NCBI GenBank assembly: GCA_026003395.1
Contig: BPHE01000013.1
Location: 1-64,000, forward strand
DNA: 64,000 nt
Direction of reading: 5' to 3'
Source of the DNA: Vicingaceae bacterium
Lineage (GTDB): Bacteria > Bacteroidota > Bacteroidia > Flavobacteriales_E > Vicingaceae
The stretch's first letter is position 1; each line of letters begins with the position of its first letter. Shown here piece after piece: positions 34,986-43,910 of this stretch. Below the pieces are notes generated by a model that was given only the letters and a program-made list of their open reading frames with translations, was not told the DNA's origin and made no database searches. Both the position numbers and the translations under genes were made by a program.

Positions 34986-37631
34986 TTACTCCCACTCTAT
35001 TTCCTCTTTTTCTTTTTCGTTCTTTTTTATTTCTTTCCCTAAAAATCTTGGATTCTGCTTTTTAGGATTCTCTTTTTTGGTTGGATTTTCCGGATTTTCT
35101 TCCCATTCAAATTTCAAATCTTTGGGTGGATTATCACGGTTTATAATACTATCGTTTTGATTCCATTCGTTTTTGAGAATTTTTTTTACATTTTCTTTTT
35201 CTTTTTGCCAGTCCTCATTCCATTTTTCTTTTACCCTGTTTTTGTCATATACAACTTTGAAATCATCAATGGTTCCGTAAATTCTTAAAAACAATTTGCT
35301 GCCTTTACTTCCCGGCTCATACACGGCAAATTCTTCATTTTCTTTTTTATTTTGTCTTGCTCTCCGCCACAACAAATCAGACAAATAAAGTTCTATATGA
35401 TAATCCATTTGATGATCAAAAGTATGATACCCTGAAACAGTAATATCCATCAATGAATTTCTAACTTGGGTTTTGGGCAATACTATTTTCTGATTGGAAA
35501 TGTAGAATTCCATTTGCAAATCCTGAAAAACTATATTTTTCAATTCTTCCAAATCTATAAACCGAGAAAGTTTGTAGATAGGTTCAAAATTTTTCAATTG
35601 TCCGCCCGAAACTATCAATTGACTTTCGTTTTGAATGGTTGGCAATAGAATTTGTAGGTTTGAATCAACCTCCATTCGCAAAGAAGTGGTTAGGTCTGCT
35701 TTACCTTGCAGATTTTTATCCGTAATAAAATCCTGACCGAAATTTTTGCATTCCCAAAGCATCTGTCTGATGTCAATTTGTTGTAAATTGGTATTTGAAG
35801 CAAATTCGTACAAACCTGTTTTTTTCGATGCAAATTGAAAATCGCCCGTCAACCTGCCTGAAAACATCTCGCATTTAACATCTTTGAGTTGTAATGATTG
35901 ATTGTTGTATGACAAAAACCCATAGAAATTATTTGCTTTCCAATTCTCCCATTGAATATATTTGATTTCAAGGTTGGCTTTGACAATTATATTAGCGGGC
36001 AGTCGCAAAACACTTTTGTTCTCTTCATTGTTTGAAGCAGGAATGAGCAAATTTTCGATATCAATTTTGTTTGAAACTAACTTTCCTCCTATTTCCAATG
36101 GCACCTCTGCAGATTGACCAAACTTTACTATATTAAACAAATAACCTCTAAAATATACATCGGTATCTTTCGTTTTTGCTTTTAAAGAATCGATCATCAA
36201 ATGCTTGCCGGTAAAATGAGCATCTGCTTGTAATTTTTCCATAGTCCATAAACCACGGGCATTTCTGACATCGTTTAAATTTATTTTTAGAGTTCCTAAA
36301 ATATTTTCACTCCATTGTTTTTTATTTTCCGCGGATTTGTCGCTTAACAAGAAATTTCCTTGAACAGTCATTTCCAGGTCTCCGTTTGCGGTCCAAACAC
36401 TATCCCATTTCATCAATGCCAACCAGTCGCGCGCATCCATTTTGACATGCATGCTTCCATTAATCCACGATTCCCGGTGATAATTCCATGTAAAATGACC
36501 TCCTGCTTCACCACTATTGCCTGCTTTGAAAGCAAAAGTATCAACAACCATCGTCCAAATCCACTGCTTATTGATTTGATCCAACCTAAAGTTGCCTCCT
36601 GAGACAATAGAATGAATGTATAAATCTTTTTCCTTGTCGTTTAGTGAAGCGTTTTCGATCCAATAATTACCTATGACCGAAGGCAATTTTCCATCACCTG
36701 ATTGCCCCTTAATAATTATATCAAGAGCTGCTTTACCTTTTGGGACAAATTCCGGCAAATTTTGCAGATACTCCTCCGGAATCAATTGATAAATATTTTC
36801 AAAATTATTTTTTGCAATTCTTAAACGAATCTGATTATACCAATATTGACCTGTTTTTTCTATATATCCATTTATATTAATTGCAGATCTGTTAATTTTA
36901 CCTTCAAGATTGTTGAAACTATATTTTTGTTTCGACCATAGGATATCTGCCTTGCCGTTTAATTCGATTTTACGTATCAATTTAGACCTTATATTTCCCG
37001 CATCAAATAAAAAATCTTCCAATTCTAATGTTTGACTCAGTGTGAATTTATCAGACGAAAGGTTGCCTGTTAAATTACATTCGGTTACTTTTGATTGTAT
37101 TGTCAAAAGAGCCGGCTGATCTATATATTCAAACCGTATATTTTTTAAATTTACTTTTTTCAAATCAACCGAGAAATAGCCCGATTCGGCAGAATCATTC
37201 TTATCTTTAAATATATTCCCGTTGAAATTCAATTTTTGATCAAAAAAAATTCTCAAATTACCATCCTCAATAGAAAAAGCTTTTAAAATATACTTATCTT
37301 GAAACAAATCATAAATGTTAAAAGAAAAAGACAAACGACCGGCAAATAAAAATGTGTCTTGCGTATTTATAACATCGGGCACCAACACATCGAGAAACTC
37401 AACCGAAGCATCAGGGAAGCTTTTCCAAACTGAGAATTCAATTTTTGAAACTTTTACAGGAACTTTTAATTGATCGTTTGCCCATTGGACAACCTTTTTT
37501 TGTAATTCATCCCTGTATAAATAAGCCAAAAGTCCGGAAATAAGGATGATTATCAATAAAACAACCGCTGACCAAACCGAAATTTTCAATAATTGTTTTA
37601 AGTTTTTTCTTAACCTGCTCAGGTCCTTCAT
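34986..37631 (-). CDS. AsmA-like envelope protein
   Basis: About 881 aa from the ATG at 37631, 17 nt after the pseudouridine synthase stop; an in-frame start at 37715 would overlap that gene. One N-terminal membrane helix (VWSAVVLLIIILISGLLAYLY) anchors it in the inner membrane with a large periplasmic part. The next segment, VPVKVSKIEFSVWKSFPDAS, is the AsmA N-terminal motif. The rest is repeating beta strands typical of TamB/AsmA-like bridge proteins. The C-terminus is extremely charged (EKEKEEIEWE), with a Pro/Lys/Glu-rich tail of ~90 residues. AsmA-family proteins are thought to move lipids between membranes. Confidence 0.82.
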   Translation of the reverse strand: MKDLSRLRKNLKQLLKISVWSAVVLLIIILISGLLAYLYRDELQKKVVQWANDQLKVPVKVSKIEFSVWKSFPDASVEFLDVLVPDVINTQDTFLFAGRLSFSFNIYDLFQDKYILKAFSIEDGNLRIFFDQKLNFNGNIFKDKNDSAESGYFSVDLKKVNLKNIRFEYIDQPALLTIQSKVTECNLTGNLSSDKFTLSQTLELEDFLFDAGNIRSKLIRKIELNGKADILWSKQKYSFNNLEGKINRSAININGYIEKTGQYWYNQIRLRIAKNNFENIYQLIPEEYLQNLPEFVPKGKAALDIIIKGQSGDGKLPSVIGNYWIENASLNDKEKDLYIHSIVSGGNFRLDQINKQWIWTMVVDTFAFKAGNSGEAGGHFTWNYHRESWINGSMHVKMDARDWLALMKWDSVWTANGDLEMTVQGNFLLSDKSAENKKQWSENILGTLKINLNDVRNARGLWTMEKLQADAHFTGKHLMIDSLKAKTKDTDVYFRGYLFNIVKFGQSAEVPLEIGGKLVSNKIDIENLLIPASNNEENKSVLRLPANIIVKANLEIKYIQWENWKANNFYGFLSYNNQSLQLKDVKCEMFSGRLTGDFQFASKKTGLYEFASNTNLQQIDIRQMLWECKNFGQDFITDKNLQGKADLTTSLRMEVDSNLQILLPTIQNESQLIVSGGQLKNFEPIYKLSRFIDLEELKNIVFQDLQMEFYISNQKIVLPKTQVRNSLMDITVSGYHTFDHQMDYHIELYLSDLLWRRARQNKKENEEFAVYEPGSKGSKLFLRIYGTIDDFKVVYDKNRVKEKWNEDWQKEKENVKKILKNEWNQNDSIINRDNPPKDLKFEWEENPENPTKKENPKKQNPRFLGKEIKKNEKEKEEIEWE

Positions 37632-37648
37632 GGTTTTACTTAGTAAAG

Positions 37649-38518
37649 CTAATTTTGGGGCATTCCTGCATTTTGATACAAAAAGCCAACCTCTTCTTCG
37701 GTCAAAAATCTCCATTTCCCTCTGGGAAGGCCCTTTTTGGTAAGTCCTGCAAAAAACACACGATCGAGCTTAACCACTTTGTATCCCAACGTCTCAAATA
37801 TTCGGCGTATAACCCTGTTCCAACCAATGTGAATTTCCACACCAATGTCTTTTTTGCTGTCTCCCACGTAAGAGACCCTGTCTACCTTTGCCACACCTTC
37901 TTCCAATTTAATTCCTTTCAACATCTTTTCTAAATCTTCTGATTTTACATTTTTATCGGTCGTTACATGATAAATCTTTTTTACTCCATATCTCGGATGT
38001 GTCAATCTCTTGGTTAATTCACCGTCGTTGGTCAACAACAACAATCCGGTTGTTTGTCGGTCAAGGCGGCCTACCGGATAGACCCGTTCTTTTGTTGCGC
38101 CCTGTATCAATTGCATTACTGTTTTACGGCTATAAGGATCATCCACGGTTGTTAAATAATCTTTGGGTTTATTTAACAGAATATACACTTTTTTTTCACT
38201 TTTGATCAATTGATCGCCATAATGTACCTTGTCTCCGGGCTTAATTTTATAGCCCAATTCTGTAACTACTTTCCCATTGACCTTTATAACTCCGGCCTTT
38301 ATCAACTCATCAGCTTCACGACGTGAACATATACCGGCATTGGCGATGAATTTGTTTAATCTGATTAATGAACTGCCGGATTTAAAATCTTCGGTTTTTT
38401 GGTATTTCTTGTTTTTCGACTGATTGCCGGTCTTTTTTGATTTTTGTTCAACTTTTCCATCGGCCTGTTTGCCATGATTTTTTCTTTCCGTTTTTTGGAC
38501 TTTTCTTGGTTTAGACAT
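37649..38518 (-). CDS. RsuA/RluB-family pseudouridine synthase with basic N-terminal extension
   Basis: 289 aa from the ATG at 38518 (MSKPRKVQKTERKNH); the longer in-frame start at 38617 adds a non-family hydrophobic leader. A Lys-rich tail of about 50 residues precedes an S4 RNA-binding domain (IRLNKFIANAGICSRREADE, AGVIKVNGKVV). The catalytic domain shows GRLDRQTTGLLLLTNDGELT, with the catalytic Asp in GRLD, plus NRVIRRIFETLGYKVVKLDR. It isomerises uridine in rRNA; RluB and RsuA differ in target, so the exact base is not assigned. The AsmA-like gene starts 17 nt downstream. Confidence 0.93.
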   Translation of the reverse strand: MSKPRKVQKTERKNHGKQADGKVEQKSKKTGNQSKNKKYQKTEDFKSGSSLIRLNKFIANAGICSRREADELIKAGVIKVNGKVVTELGYKIKPGDKVHYGDQLIKSEKKVYILLNKPKDYLTTVDDPYSRKTVMQLIQGATKERVYPVGRLDRQTTGLLLLTNDGELTKRLTHPRYGVKKIYHVTTDKNVKSEDLEKMLKGIKLEEGVAKVDRVSYVGDSKKDIGVEIHIGWNRVIRRIFETLGYKVVKLDRVFFAGLTKKGLPRGKWRFLTEEEVGFLYQNAGMPQN

Positions 38519-38881
38519 ATAAATATTTTTTACAAAATAACGATAAAAAAATGGCTTGATAATAGTCACCTTGAAAGGTTTTAAATTTAAAAAATTCAAA
38601 CAGTCGATCGAAAGCAATCTAACACAGACCTGATTTGATAAGTTTTATTAAGAAACAACATTATATTTTATATTTCTTTGCAATGTATTATTTAGAGCAA
38701 AGAAAAATAATTACCAAAAAACCAAGATTTAAAAATTTTATAATAAAATTAAACCCAAACTATTCTTTTTTGCTTGTTTTTTTTTAAAAATTATAAAGAA
38801 CAGTTGTTGGGAAAAATTTATGATATTCTTTGGTTAAATAAATATATATTTTTTTCAGAACTATATTTTAAGCATGGACTA
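38519..38881. other. AT-rich intergenic region between the cbb3 operon and the pseudouridine synthase gene
   Basis: 363 bases, very AT-rich, no credible gene. TTTCTTTGC (38673-38681) and GCAAAGAAA (38697-38705) form a 9-bp inverted repeat with a 15-nt loop, 176 nt beyond the ccoI stop; it lacks a U-tract and is a weak terminator candidate. Otherwise I see only homopolymer A/T runs. Confidence 0.5.
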
Positions 38882-39640
38882 TTAACATATCGATTCTGTT
38901 GCTTTAAAATCCGCATAAATCTTATCCTTTTTAAAAACCTTTTTAGACAACCATTCCGTCCCGGCCACAGTTACTAATACTGATGTCACACTACTCATCG
39001 GCATCAATATAGCGGCTGTCAATGGACTTAGTTGCCCACTAAAGGCCAATGTCAGGCCTGCCAGATTATACAACAATGCTATAAAATAGGTGAAATACAG
39101 TAATTTCATCGATAGGTTGGCAAATTTCATGATTTTCGGTAGCAATGCAATATTTTCTCCGGGCATTATTGCATCCCCGGATGGTGCAAAATATGCCGCG
39201 TCATTACTTATTCCGATTCCAAAATCTGCTGTTTGCAAGGCAGGTATATCATTTAGACCGTCTCCAACCATCAAAACTTTTTTTCCTTTTTTTTGCAATT
39301 GTTCCACATATTTTTTTTTGAGTTCGGGATTTTGCCTGCTTTTTATTTTCACATAATTGCCAAATATAGATTGAAAGATATTGACATTGCTCGGATGATC
39401 GCCGGTGAGTATATGCAATTTTATATGATTTGATTTCAGTTCATTTAGTTTTTCCAGACCTTCGCGCAAGCGTTGATTGAAAGAAAAATACCCGGCTACG
39501 CTTCCATTTATTTCCAAATATACTCTTGTTTCATTACTTTGTTCGTCACTTTCAATAAGTCCTGATTTCCGGCTTTTATCAAATATCCCTCTGCAGATGC
39601 CTCTATTCCTCTTCCCGGCATCTCGACAAAATTCTCGCAA
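38882..39640 (-). CDS. ccoI: C-terminal part of CcoI-type copper P-type ATPase (after frameshift)
   Basis: Continues the P1B-ATPase encoded upstream. In-frame sequence is genuine from about 39568 down (KSGLIESDEQSNETRVYLEI). It supplies the end of the N-domain, the P-domain hinge LHILTGDHPSN and VLMVGDGLNDIPALQTADFG, and the last two membrane helices (LLYFTYFIALLYNLAGLTLA, LTAAILMPMSSVTSVLV). One A missing from the AAA run (GGAAATCAGG, minus strand) breaks the frame. This is the last gene of the cbb3 operon. Confidence 0.85.
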   Translation of the reverse strand: MREFCRDAGKRNRGICRGIFDKSRKSGLIESDEQSNETRVYLEINGSVAGYFSFNQRLREGLEKLNELKSNHIKLHILTGDHPSNVNIFQSIFGNYVKIKSRQNPELKKKYVEQLQKKGKKVLMVGDGLNDIPALQTADFGIGISNDAAYFAPSGDAIMPGENIALLPKIMKFANLSMKLLYFTYFIALLYNLAGLTLAFSGQLSPLTAAILMPMSSVTSVLVTVAGTEWLSKKVFKKDKIYADFKATESIC

Positions 39641-41346
39641 TGGCCGGATATGATGCCTTTCTTACGGATAAATTTTACAATCTCACGGCTTAACGGATGA
39701 ATGGAATTGTCCAATGCAGATGCAACAGCACTCCATTCTTCTGGTTGCAACATCCTTCCTTCCCATTGCAAACCAAAGTCCTTTTGTGTCAAGGTGCCGG
39801 TTTTATCCAATATCACATCTGTTATATATCCCAGTGTCGACAATTGATCAGGATTCTTAACAAAGAAATTTTTTTTTGCCAAAATTCTCGACATATTTCC
39901 AAATAAGAATGGTGCCGACAAAGCAAAAGCACATGAGCAGCCCACAATCAATATAGACGAAATAATTAACCATAATTTTCCCGGATCGATTCTTCCATTC
40001 CAATAAAAATAGGCCGCCATTGACGTGATCAACACTGTGATTGTTATAAAGGACCCTAATCGTTTGGAAATTGTTTTAAATGTATAATTTTTGGCTTTAT
40101 CGTTTTCAGTCCATAAATTGACAAAATAGGCCTTGTCAAAAGCGGCTTCTGATTTCAATAAAACTTTTTTTCCAATGATTTTTCCTCCCGTAAAAATTTT
40201 TTCGCCTTTCTTCTTATGGTATATTTTTGATTCACCGGTAATGAAACTGTAATCAACAGAACACTCATCGGAAATAAGAATACTGTCAAATGGCAGTATC
40301 TCCCCATTTCTCATCCTGATTATATCCCCTTTCTTAATTTCTTCAATGGCTACCGGCTCTTCTTCACCGTTATTTATAACCATAACAGACAAAGGAAAAA
40401 AGGTTTGATAGTTTTTTTCGAAAGACAAAACATTGTATGTACGGGTTTGATACCATCTACCCAACAATAAAAAGAAAATAAATCCTGCCAGGGAATCGAG
40501 ATAACCCGGACCCGACATTGTCAATATCTCATAAACACTCCGGGAAAACAAAGTAATCATTCCAAGCGCTATGGGAATGTCCATGTTTATTTCACGCACT
40601 TTAAAAGCCGATAAAGCATTTTGTAAGTAAGGCATCCCGGAAAAAAATAACACCGGTAAGGAAAACAATAAGGATAAGTAATGCAAAAATGTTTGTATAT
40701 TTTTATCTTCCGGCCCAAACATCGAAAGATATTCAGGCAACACCATCAACATGATATTTCCAAAAGCAAATCCGGCTACGCCCAATCTTAAAATCAATAA
40801 CCTGTTTTGCTCCGATTCGGCATTTTTCCGGTTGGAAAAATAGGGTTTATAGCCAATATTGGCCAGTAATAAAGACAAATCATATAAAGAGATTTGGTCG
40901 TGATAAAAAAGAATGGATGCCGTTTTGGCATGATAATTTACCTGCACTTGAATGAGTGCCGGATGAATCTTGTGCAAGTGCTCCAACAACCATATACACG
41001 ATGCACAGTGAATGGACGGAAGATACATCACCACTTTTGCGACTCTACCTTCCTTAAATTTTAGAAATTTAGCGGCAATGACAGGATTTTTTAAAAACTC
41101 AAATTCTTCCCGGTCAATCTGTTCATCAGGTTTGCTGAATTTTTGAAAGCTTTGCTCTTCATAAAGTTTCTCCAGTCCTGCATTTCTTAAGATTTGAAAT
41201 ACATGCAAACATCCATTGCAACAAAATAATTTACCTTCACTCTCTAAGGGTCTATCAGGCAGTACAGACCCACAATGAAAACAAGTGTTTTTTTGACTAT
41301 TGTCAATTTTATTTTCTATTTCGGCAGTTGAAATTTTCAATGACAT
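39508..41346 (-). CDS. ccoI: N-terminal part of CcoI/FixI-type copper-translocating P-type ATPase (frameshifted)
   Basis: Exports copper for assembly of the cbb3 binuclear centre. A Cys-rich metal-binding domain (CFHCGSVLPDRP, LFCCNGCLHVFQIL) leads, then an HMA-like domain with CASCIW (about 115-120). Membrane helices follow, with the actuator TGES (SFITGESKIYHKK) and the phosphorylation site DKTGTLTQ. In the sixth-helix metal site, CPC of the family is CSC (IVGCSCAFALSAP). The protein should be ~810 aa, but an A deletion at 39566-39568 diverts it into an unrelated tail (NQDLLKVTNKVMKQEY). The ATG at 41346 overlaps the TauE-like gene by 10 nt. ccoI lies last in the operon. Confidence 0.9.
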   Translation of the reverse strand: MSLKISTAEIENKIDNSQKNTCFHCGSVLPDRPLESEGKLFCCNGCLHVFQILRNAGLEKLYEEQSFQKFSKPDEQIDREEFEFLKNPVIAAKFLKFKEGRVAKVVMYLPSIHCASCIWLLEHLHKIHPALIQVQVNYHAKTASILFYHDQISLYDLSLLLANIGYKPYFSNRKNAESEQNRLLILRLGVAGFAFGNIMLMVLPEYLSMFGPEDKNIQTFLHYLSLLFSLPVLFFSGMPYLQNALSAFKVREINMDIPIALGMITLFSRSVYEILTMSGPGYLDSLAGFIFFLLLGRWYQTRTYNVLSFEKNYQTFFPLSVMVINNGEEEPVAIEEIKKGDIIRMRNGEILPFDSILISDECSVDYSFITGESKIYHKKKGEKIFTGGKIIGKKVLLKSEAAFDKAYFVNLWTENDKAKNYTFKTISKRLGSFITITVLITSMAAYFYWNGRIDPGKLWLIISSILIVGCSCAFALSAPFLFGNMSRILAKKNFFVKNPDQLSTLGYITDVILDKTGTLTQKDFGLQWEGRMLQPEEWSAVASALDNSIHPLSREIVKFIRKKGIISGHCENFVEMPGRGIEASAEGYLIKAGNQDLLKVTNKVMKQEYIWK

Positions 41347-42035
41347 TTCACCTTTGTCTTTGCTTGATTGTATTCAATTTTTGGACTCAAGTAAGGAATC
41401 CCTAAATTTAATGATCTTACCACCAAGATGCTTCCTGTTATCAAAGCAATCAATGGCAACAATTTAATCTTTACAAGCTTTTGATTGGCTATGGTTTTCG
41501 TCGAAAGTATGCTAATCAATGCCAAAGCAGGTATAGTGGCAATGCCAAAAAAAAACATAAAAAGAGATGCATGCAAAGGCGATTGGAAATTCATGGCTAT
41601 CATAAAGGCCACAAATGAAAATCCACAAGGCAGAAATCCATTGATTAATCCGGCGACTCCAAATTTAAGCGCAGATGACACATTGTTTAATTTATTTAAT
41701 CCCACATAATTGAATAAGTTAAATTGAAAGCCGGGTGTGATTTTTTTTAAAGGCACAAAATAACTAATCGACCACAATATAATGAAAAGACCCGTAGCAA
41801 TCGAAATAAATTGTTGTAATCCGAAAAACTTTGCAATCCATCCTATCTGGCCAAACATTACACCTATCATCACATAGGCAATAATTCTGGCAATATGATA
41901 TAAAACAAAATTTGCCAAAGCTTTTTGGTTATTTAACTTTGGAAAGTGATACAACATCAATGGACCACACATACCCAAACAATGGACACTTCCTATAAAT
42001 CCCATGACGGTAGCAGATACAATCAAAGTAAGCAT
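41337..42035 (-). CDS. TauE/SafE-like (DsbD-related) membrane protein of the cbb3 operon
   Basis: 232 aa with six to seven membrane helices. The start GSVHCLGMCGPLMLYHFPKL carries the HCxGMCG pair, and a second LINGFLPCGFSFVAFMIA has the PCG motif, both typical of the sulfite exporter TauE/SafE-type (COG2836) proteins in cbb3 operons. These are thought to handle copper or thiols for oxidase assembly; transport substrate is not proven. It starts 11 nt after ccoH and overlaps ccoI by 10 nt. Confidence 0.85.
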   Translation of the reverse strand: MLTLIVSATVMGFIGSVHCLGMCGPLMLYHFPKLNNQKALANFVLYHIARIIAYVMIGVMFGQIGWIAKFFGLQQFISIATGLFIILWSISYFVPLKKITPGFQFNLFNYVGLNKLNNVSSALKFGVAGLINGFLPCGFSFVAFMIAMNFQSPLHASLFMFFFGIATIPALALISILSTKTIANQKLVKIKLLPLIALITGSILVVRSLNLGIPYLSPKIEYNQAKTKVKCH

Positions 42036-42046
42036 ATCAAATTTTA

Positions 42047-42487
42047 TTAGTTTACAAAAATGTTTTTTTCTGTATAATATTGCTTTTTACCATCATCCCA
42101 CCGAATTTTCATCCTCACCAAACGGTTATGTAAAAGCTTTTTACTCAATCCTGCCACACCACCTTCCGGAATATTTTGCATGGTTGTAAAATAATCTGCA
42201 GATTTATCATTCGGAACATATAAGTGAATTTCACCGGATATAACCGGTGTTTGTTTGAAACGAATCAAAATACTGTCGCTTTTTTGTGTGATTTCCAATG
42301 CATCAGGTCCCAATTGATTGAAATTTTGTTTTAAGTCAATAATTTTTTGATATTCTATTTCAAGTTTGTAATAATCTTCGTCCACCAATTCCACTTTTGA
42401 TTGATACATGTGTACCACCATATATAAGATAAATGCGGCAAAAAAGACAAATGATAAAATGATTCCATGTCCCCAATGTATTTTCAT
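42047..42487 (-). CDS. ccoH: CcoH/FixH family cbb3 oxidase assembly protein
   Basis: 146 aa. One N-terminal membrane helix (GIILSFVFFAAFILYMVVHMY) followed by a periplasmic FixH domain, VELVDEDYYKLEIEYQKIID and IHLYVPNDKSADYFTTM. FixH interacts with CcoI/CcoG in cbb3 maturation. Its ATG overlaps the ccoG stop in ATGA. A typical member of Bacteroidota cco operons. Confidence 0.88.
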   Translation of the reverse strand: MKIHWGHGIILSFVFFAAFILYMVVHMYQSKVELVDEDYYKLEIEYQKIIDLKQNFNQLGPDALEITQKSDSILIRFKQTPVISGEIHLYVPNDKSADYFTTMQNIPEGGVAGLSKKLLHNRLVRMKIRWDDGKKQYYTEKNIFVN

Positions 42488-43905
42488 GGTCTACCTATAT
42501 TTAAAAAATTGGTTTTAAATTTTTTTATCAATCTCCCATCTTGATTATAAACTCCCAGAATCACCTTTGATTTTACGTTTTTTATTTTATCACGGGGAAT
42601 TGCCACCAAGATACTGCCTTGAATAAAATCTTCTTTTTTGAGTAGCGGTATTTTTCCTATGAATTCAACTCTCCCTTCTTTTGGTTCGATAATTTTTATT
42701 TCAGGGTAAAAGTCCTTATTTGATTTATTGATCAATTTATAAGTATAAATGTTTTTTACCCATCCATTTTCATTAAGTGCCATCGATCCGGTCGATCTCA
42801 GTATGGTTCCGTCTATTTCGCTACGTGTTACCAACAAATACCCGGAAACAACAGCAAGCAATACAAGAATTGACAAATAAGCTTTAGCTCTTATGTTTAA
42901 TTTGTATGGTTGATTTTCCTTAATTTGATATTCCGAACTATATTTAATTAAACCCTTAGGCAATCCGACTTTTTCCATCATAAAATCACACGCATCTATA
43001 CACAAAGCGCAATTAACACATTCCAATTGTGTGCCGTTTCTAATATCTATCCCTGTTGGGCACACATGCACACACTGCATACAATCAATACAATCACCTT
43101 TACCTGACAATTTCCTGTCTTCGTTTTTTTTGAATTTAGCTCTTGGCTCTCCTCTTATATAATCATATGCTATGACCAAAGTGTCGGGACCAATTAACAC
43201 ACCCTGCAAACGCCCATACGGACAAATATTGGTGCAGACCTGTTCCCTTAGAAATGCAAACACTCCATAAAAAACCAAGCTGAAAATTATCAAAGATGAA
43301 AATCCGGCCAAATGTTCAACCGGTCCTTCTTTAATCAAAATTTTTAATTGTTCTACTCCAATTAAATAACTTAAAAACAAATTTGAAATCACAAAAGATA
43401 CCAGTAAAAACAAAAAGTGTTTGACAGTTTTTTTGAACAATTTTTGACTATTCCATGGCATTTTATCCAGCTGCATTTGCTCTTTCCAATCCCCCTCTAT
43501 CCAATATTCTATTTTTCTGAACACAAGTTCCATAAAAAACGTTTGGGGACAGGCCCACCCACAAAACAATCTACCCAACACCACGGTAAATAAGGCGATA
43601 AACAAAACGCCCAATATCATCAGCAATCCGAATATATAAAAATCTTGTGGGTAAAATACTATGCTGAAAATGTAAAACTTTCTGTTAATTACATCTAAAA
43701 GCAAAAAAGGGGTGCCATGAATCTTTATGAAAGGCATTACAAACAATAAGGTCAATAAAAAATATCCTAATATCTGCCGATAAAAGAAAAATCTGCCACT
43801 TACTTTTTTGGGATAAATCCAGCGTCTTCGGCCTTTTTCATCTACTGTTGAAATCCTGTCTCTGAAGGATTCTTTATTTTCGGCTATATTTTTTTCCGAA
43901 ATCAT
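42484..43905 (-). CDS. ccoG: Cytochrome c oxidase accessory protein CcoG (RdxA/FixG)
   Basis: 473 aa. Polyferredoxin in the inner membrane: helices at the N-terminus, then CGWACPQTFFMELVFRKIEY and CTNICPYGRLQGVL, two 4Fe-4S motifs (CIDCMQCVHVCPTGIDIRNG, CVNCALCIDACDFMM) and a C-terminal Ig-like domain after a last helix (AYLSILVLLAVVSGYLLVT). In other bacteria CcoG reduces Cu(II) during cbb3 assembly. It lies 5 nt after ccoP and overlaps ccoH by 4 nt. Confidence 0.95.
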   Translation of the reverse strand: MISEKNIAENKESFRDRISTVDEKGRRRWIYPKKVSGRFFFYRQILGYFLLTLLFVMPFIKIHGTPFLLLDVINRKFYIFSIVFYPQDFYIFGLLMILGVLFIALFTVVLGRLFCGWACPQTFFMELVFRKIEYWIEGDWKEQMQLDKMPWNSQKLFKKTVKHFLFLLVSFVISNLFLSYLIGVEQLKILIKEGPVEHLAGFSSLIIFSLVFYGVFAFLREQVCTNICPYGRLQGVLIGPDTLVIAYDYIRGEPRAKFKKNEDRKLSGKGDCIDCMQCVHVCPTGIDIRNGTQLECVNCALCIDACDFMMEKVGLPKGLIKYSSEYQIKENQPYKLNIRAKAYLSILVLLAVVSGYLLVTRSEIDGTILRSTGSMALNENGWVKNIYTYKLINKSNKDFYPEIKIIEPKEGRVEFIGKIPLLKKEDFIQGSILVAIPRDKIKNVKSKVILGVYNQDGRLIKKFKTNFLNIGRP

Positions 43906-43910
43906 TAATT

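Noticed and set aside
37632-37715. Longer N-terminus for the AsmA-like gene
   Set aside because: The 28 extra residues overlap the upstream pseudouridine synthase gene and precede a normal start at 37631.
38519-38617. Longer N-terminus for the pseudouridine synthase
   Set aside because: The 33 extra residues are hydrophobic and unlike the family, which begins with a basic tail; ATG at 38518 preferred.
38673-38705. 9-bp inverted repeat as terminator of the cbb3 operon
   Set aside because: It lies 176 nt beyond the ccoI stop and lacks a U-tract; kept only as a note in the intergenic entry.
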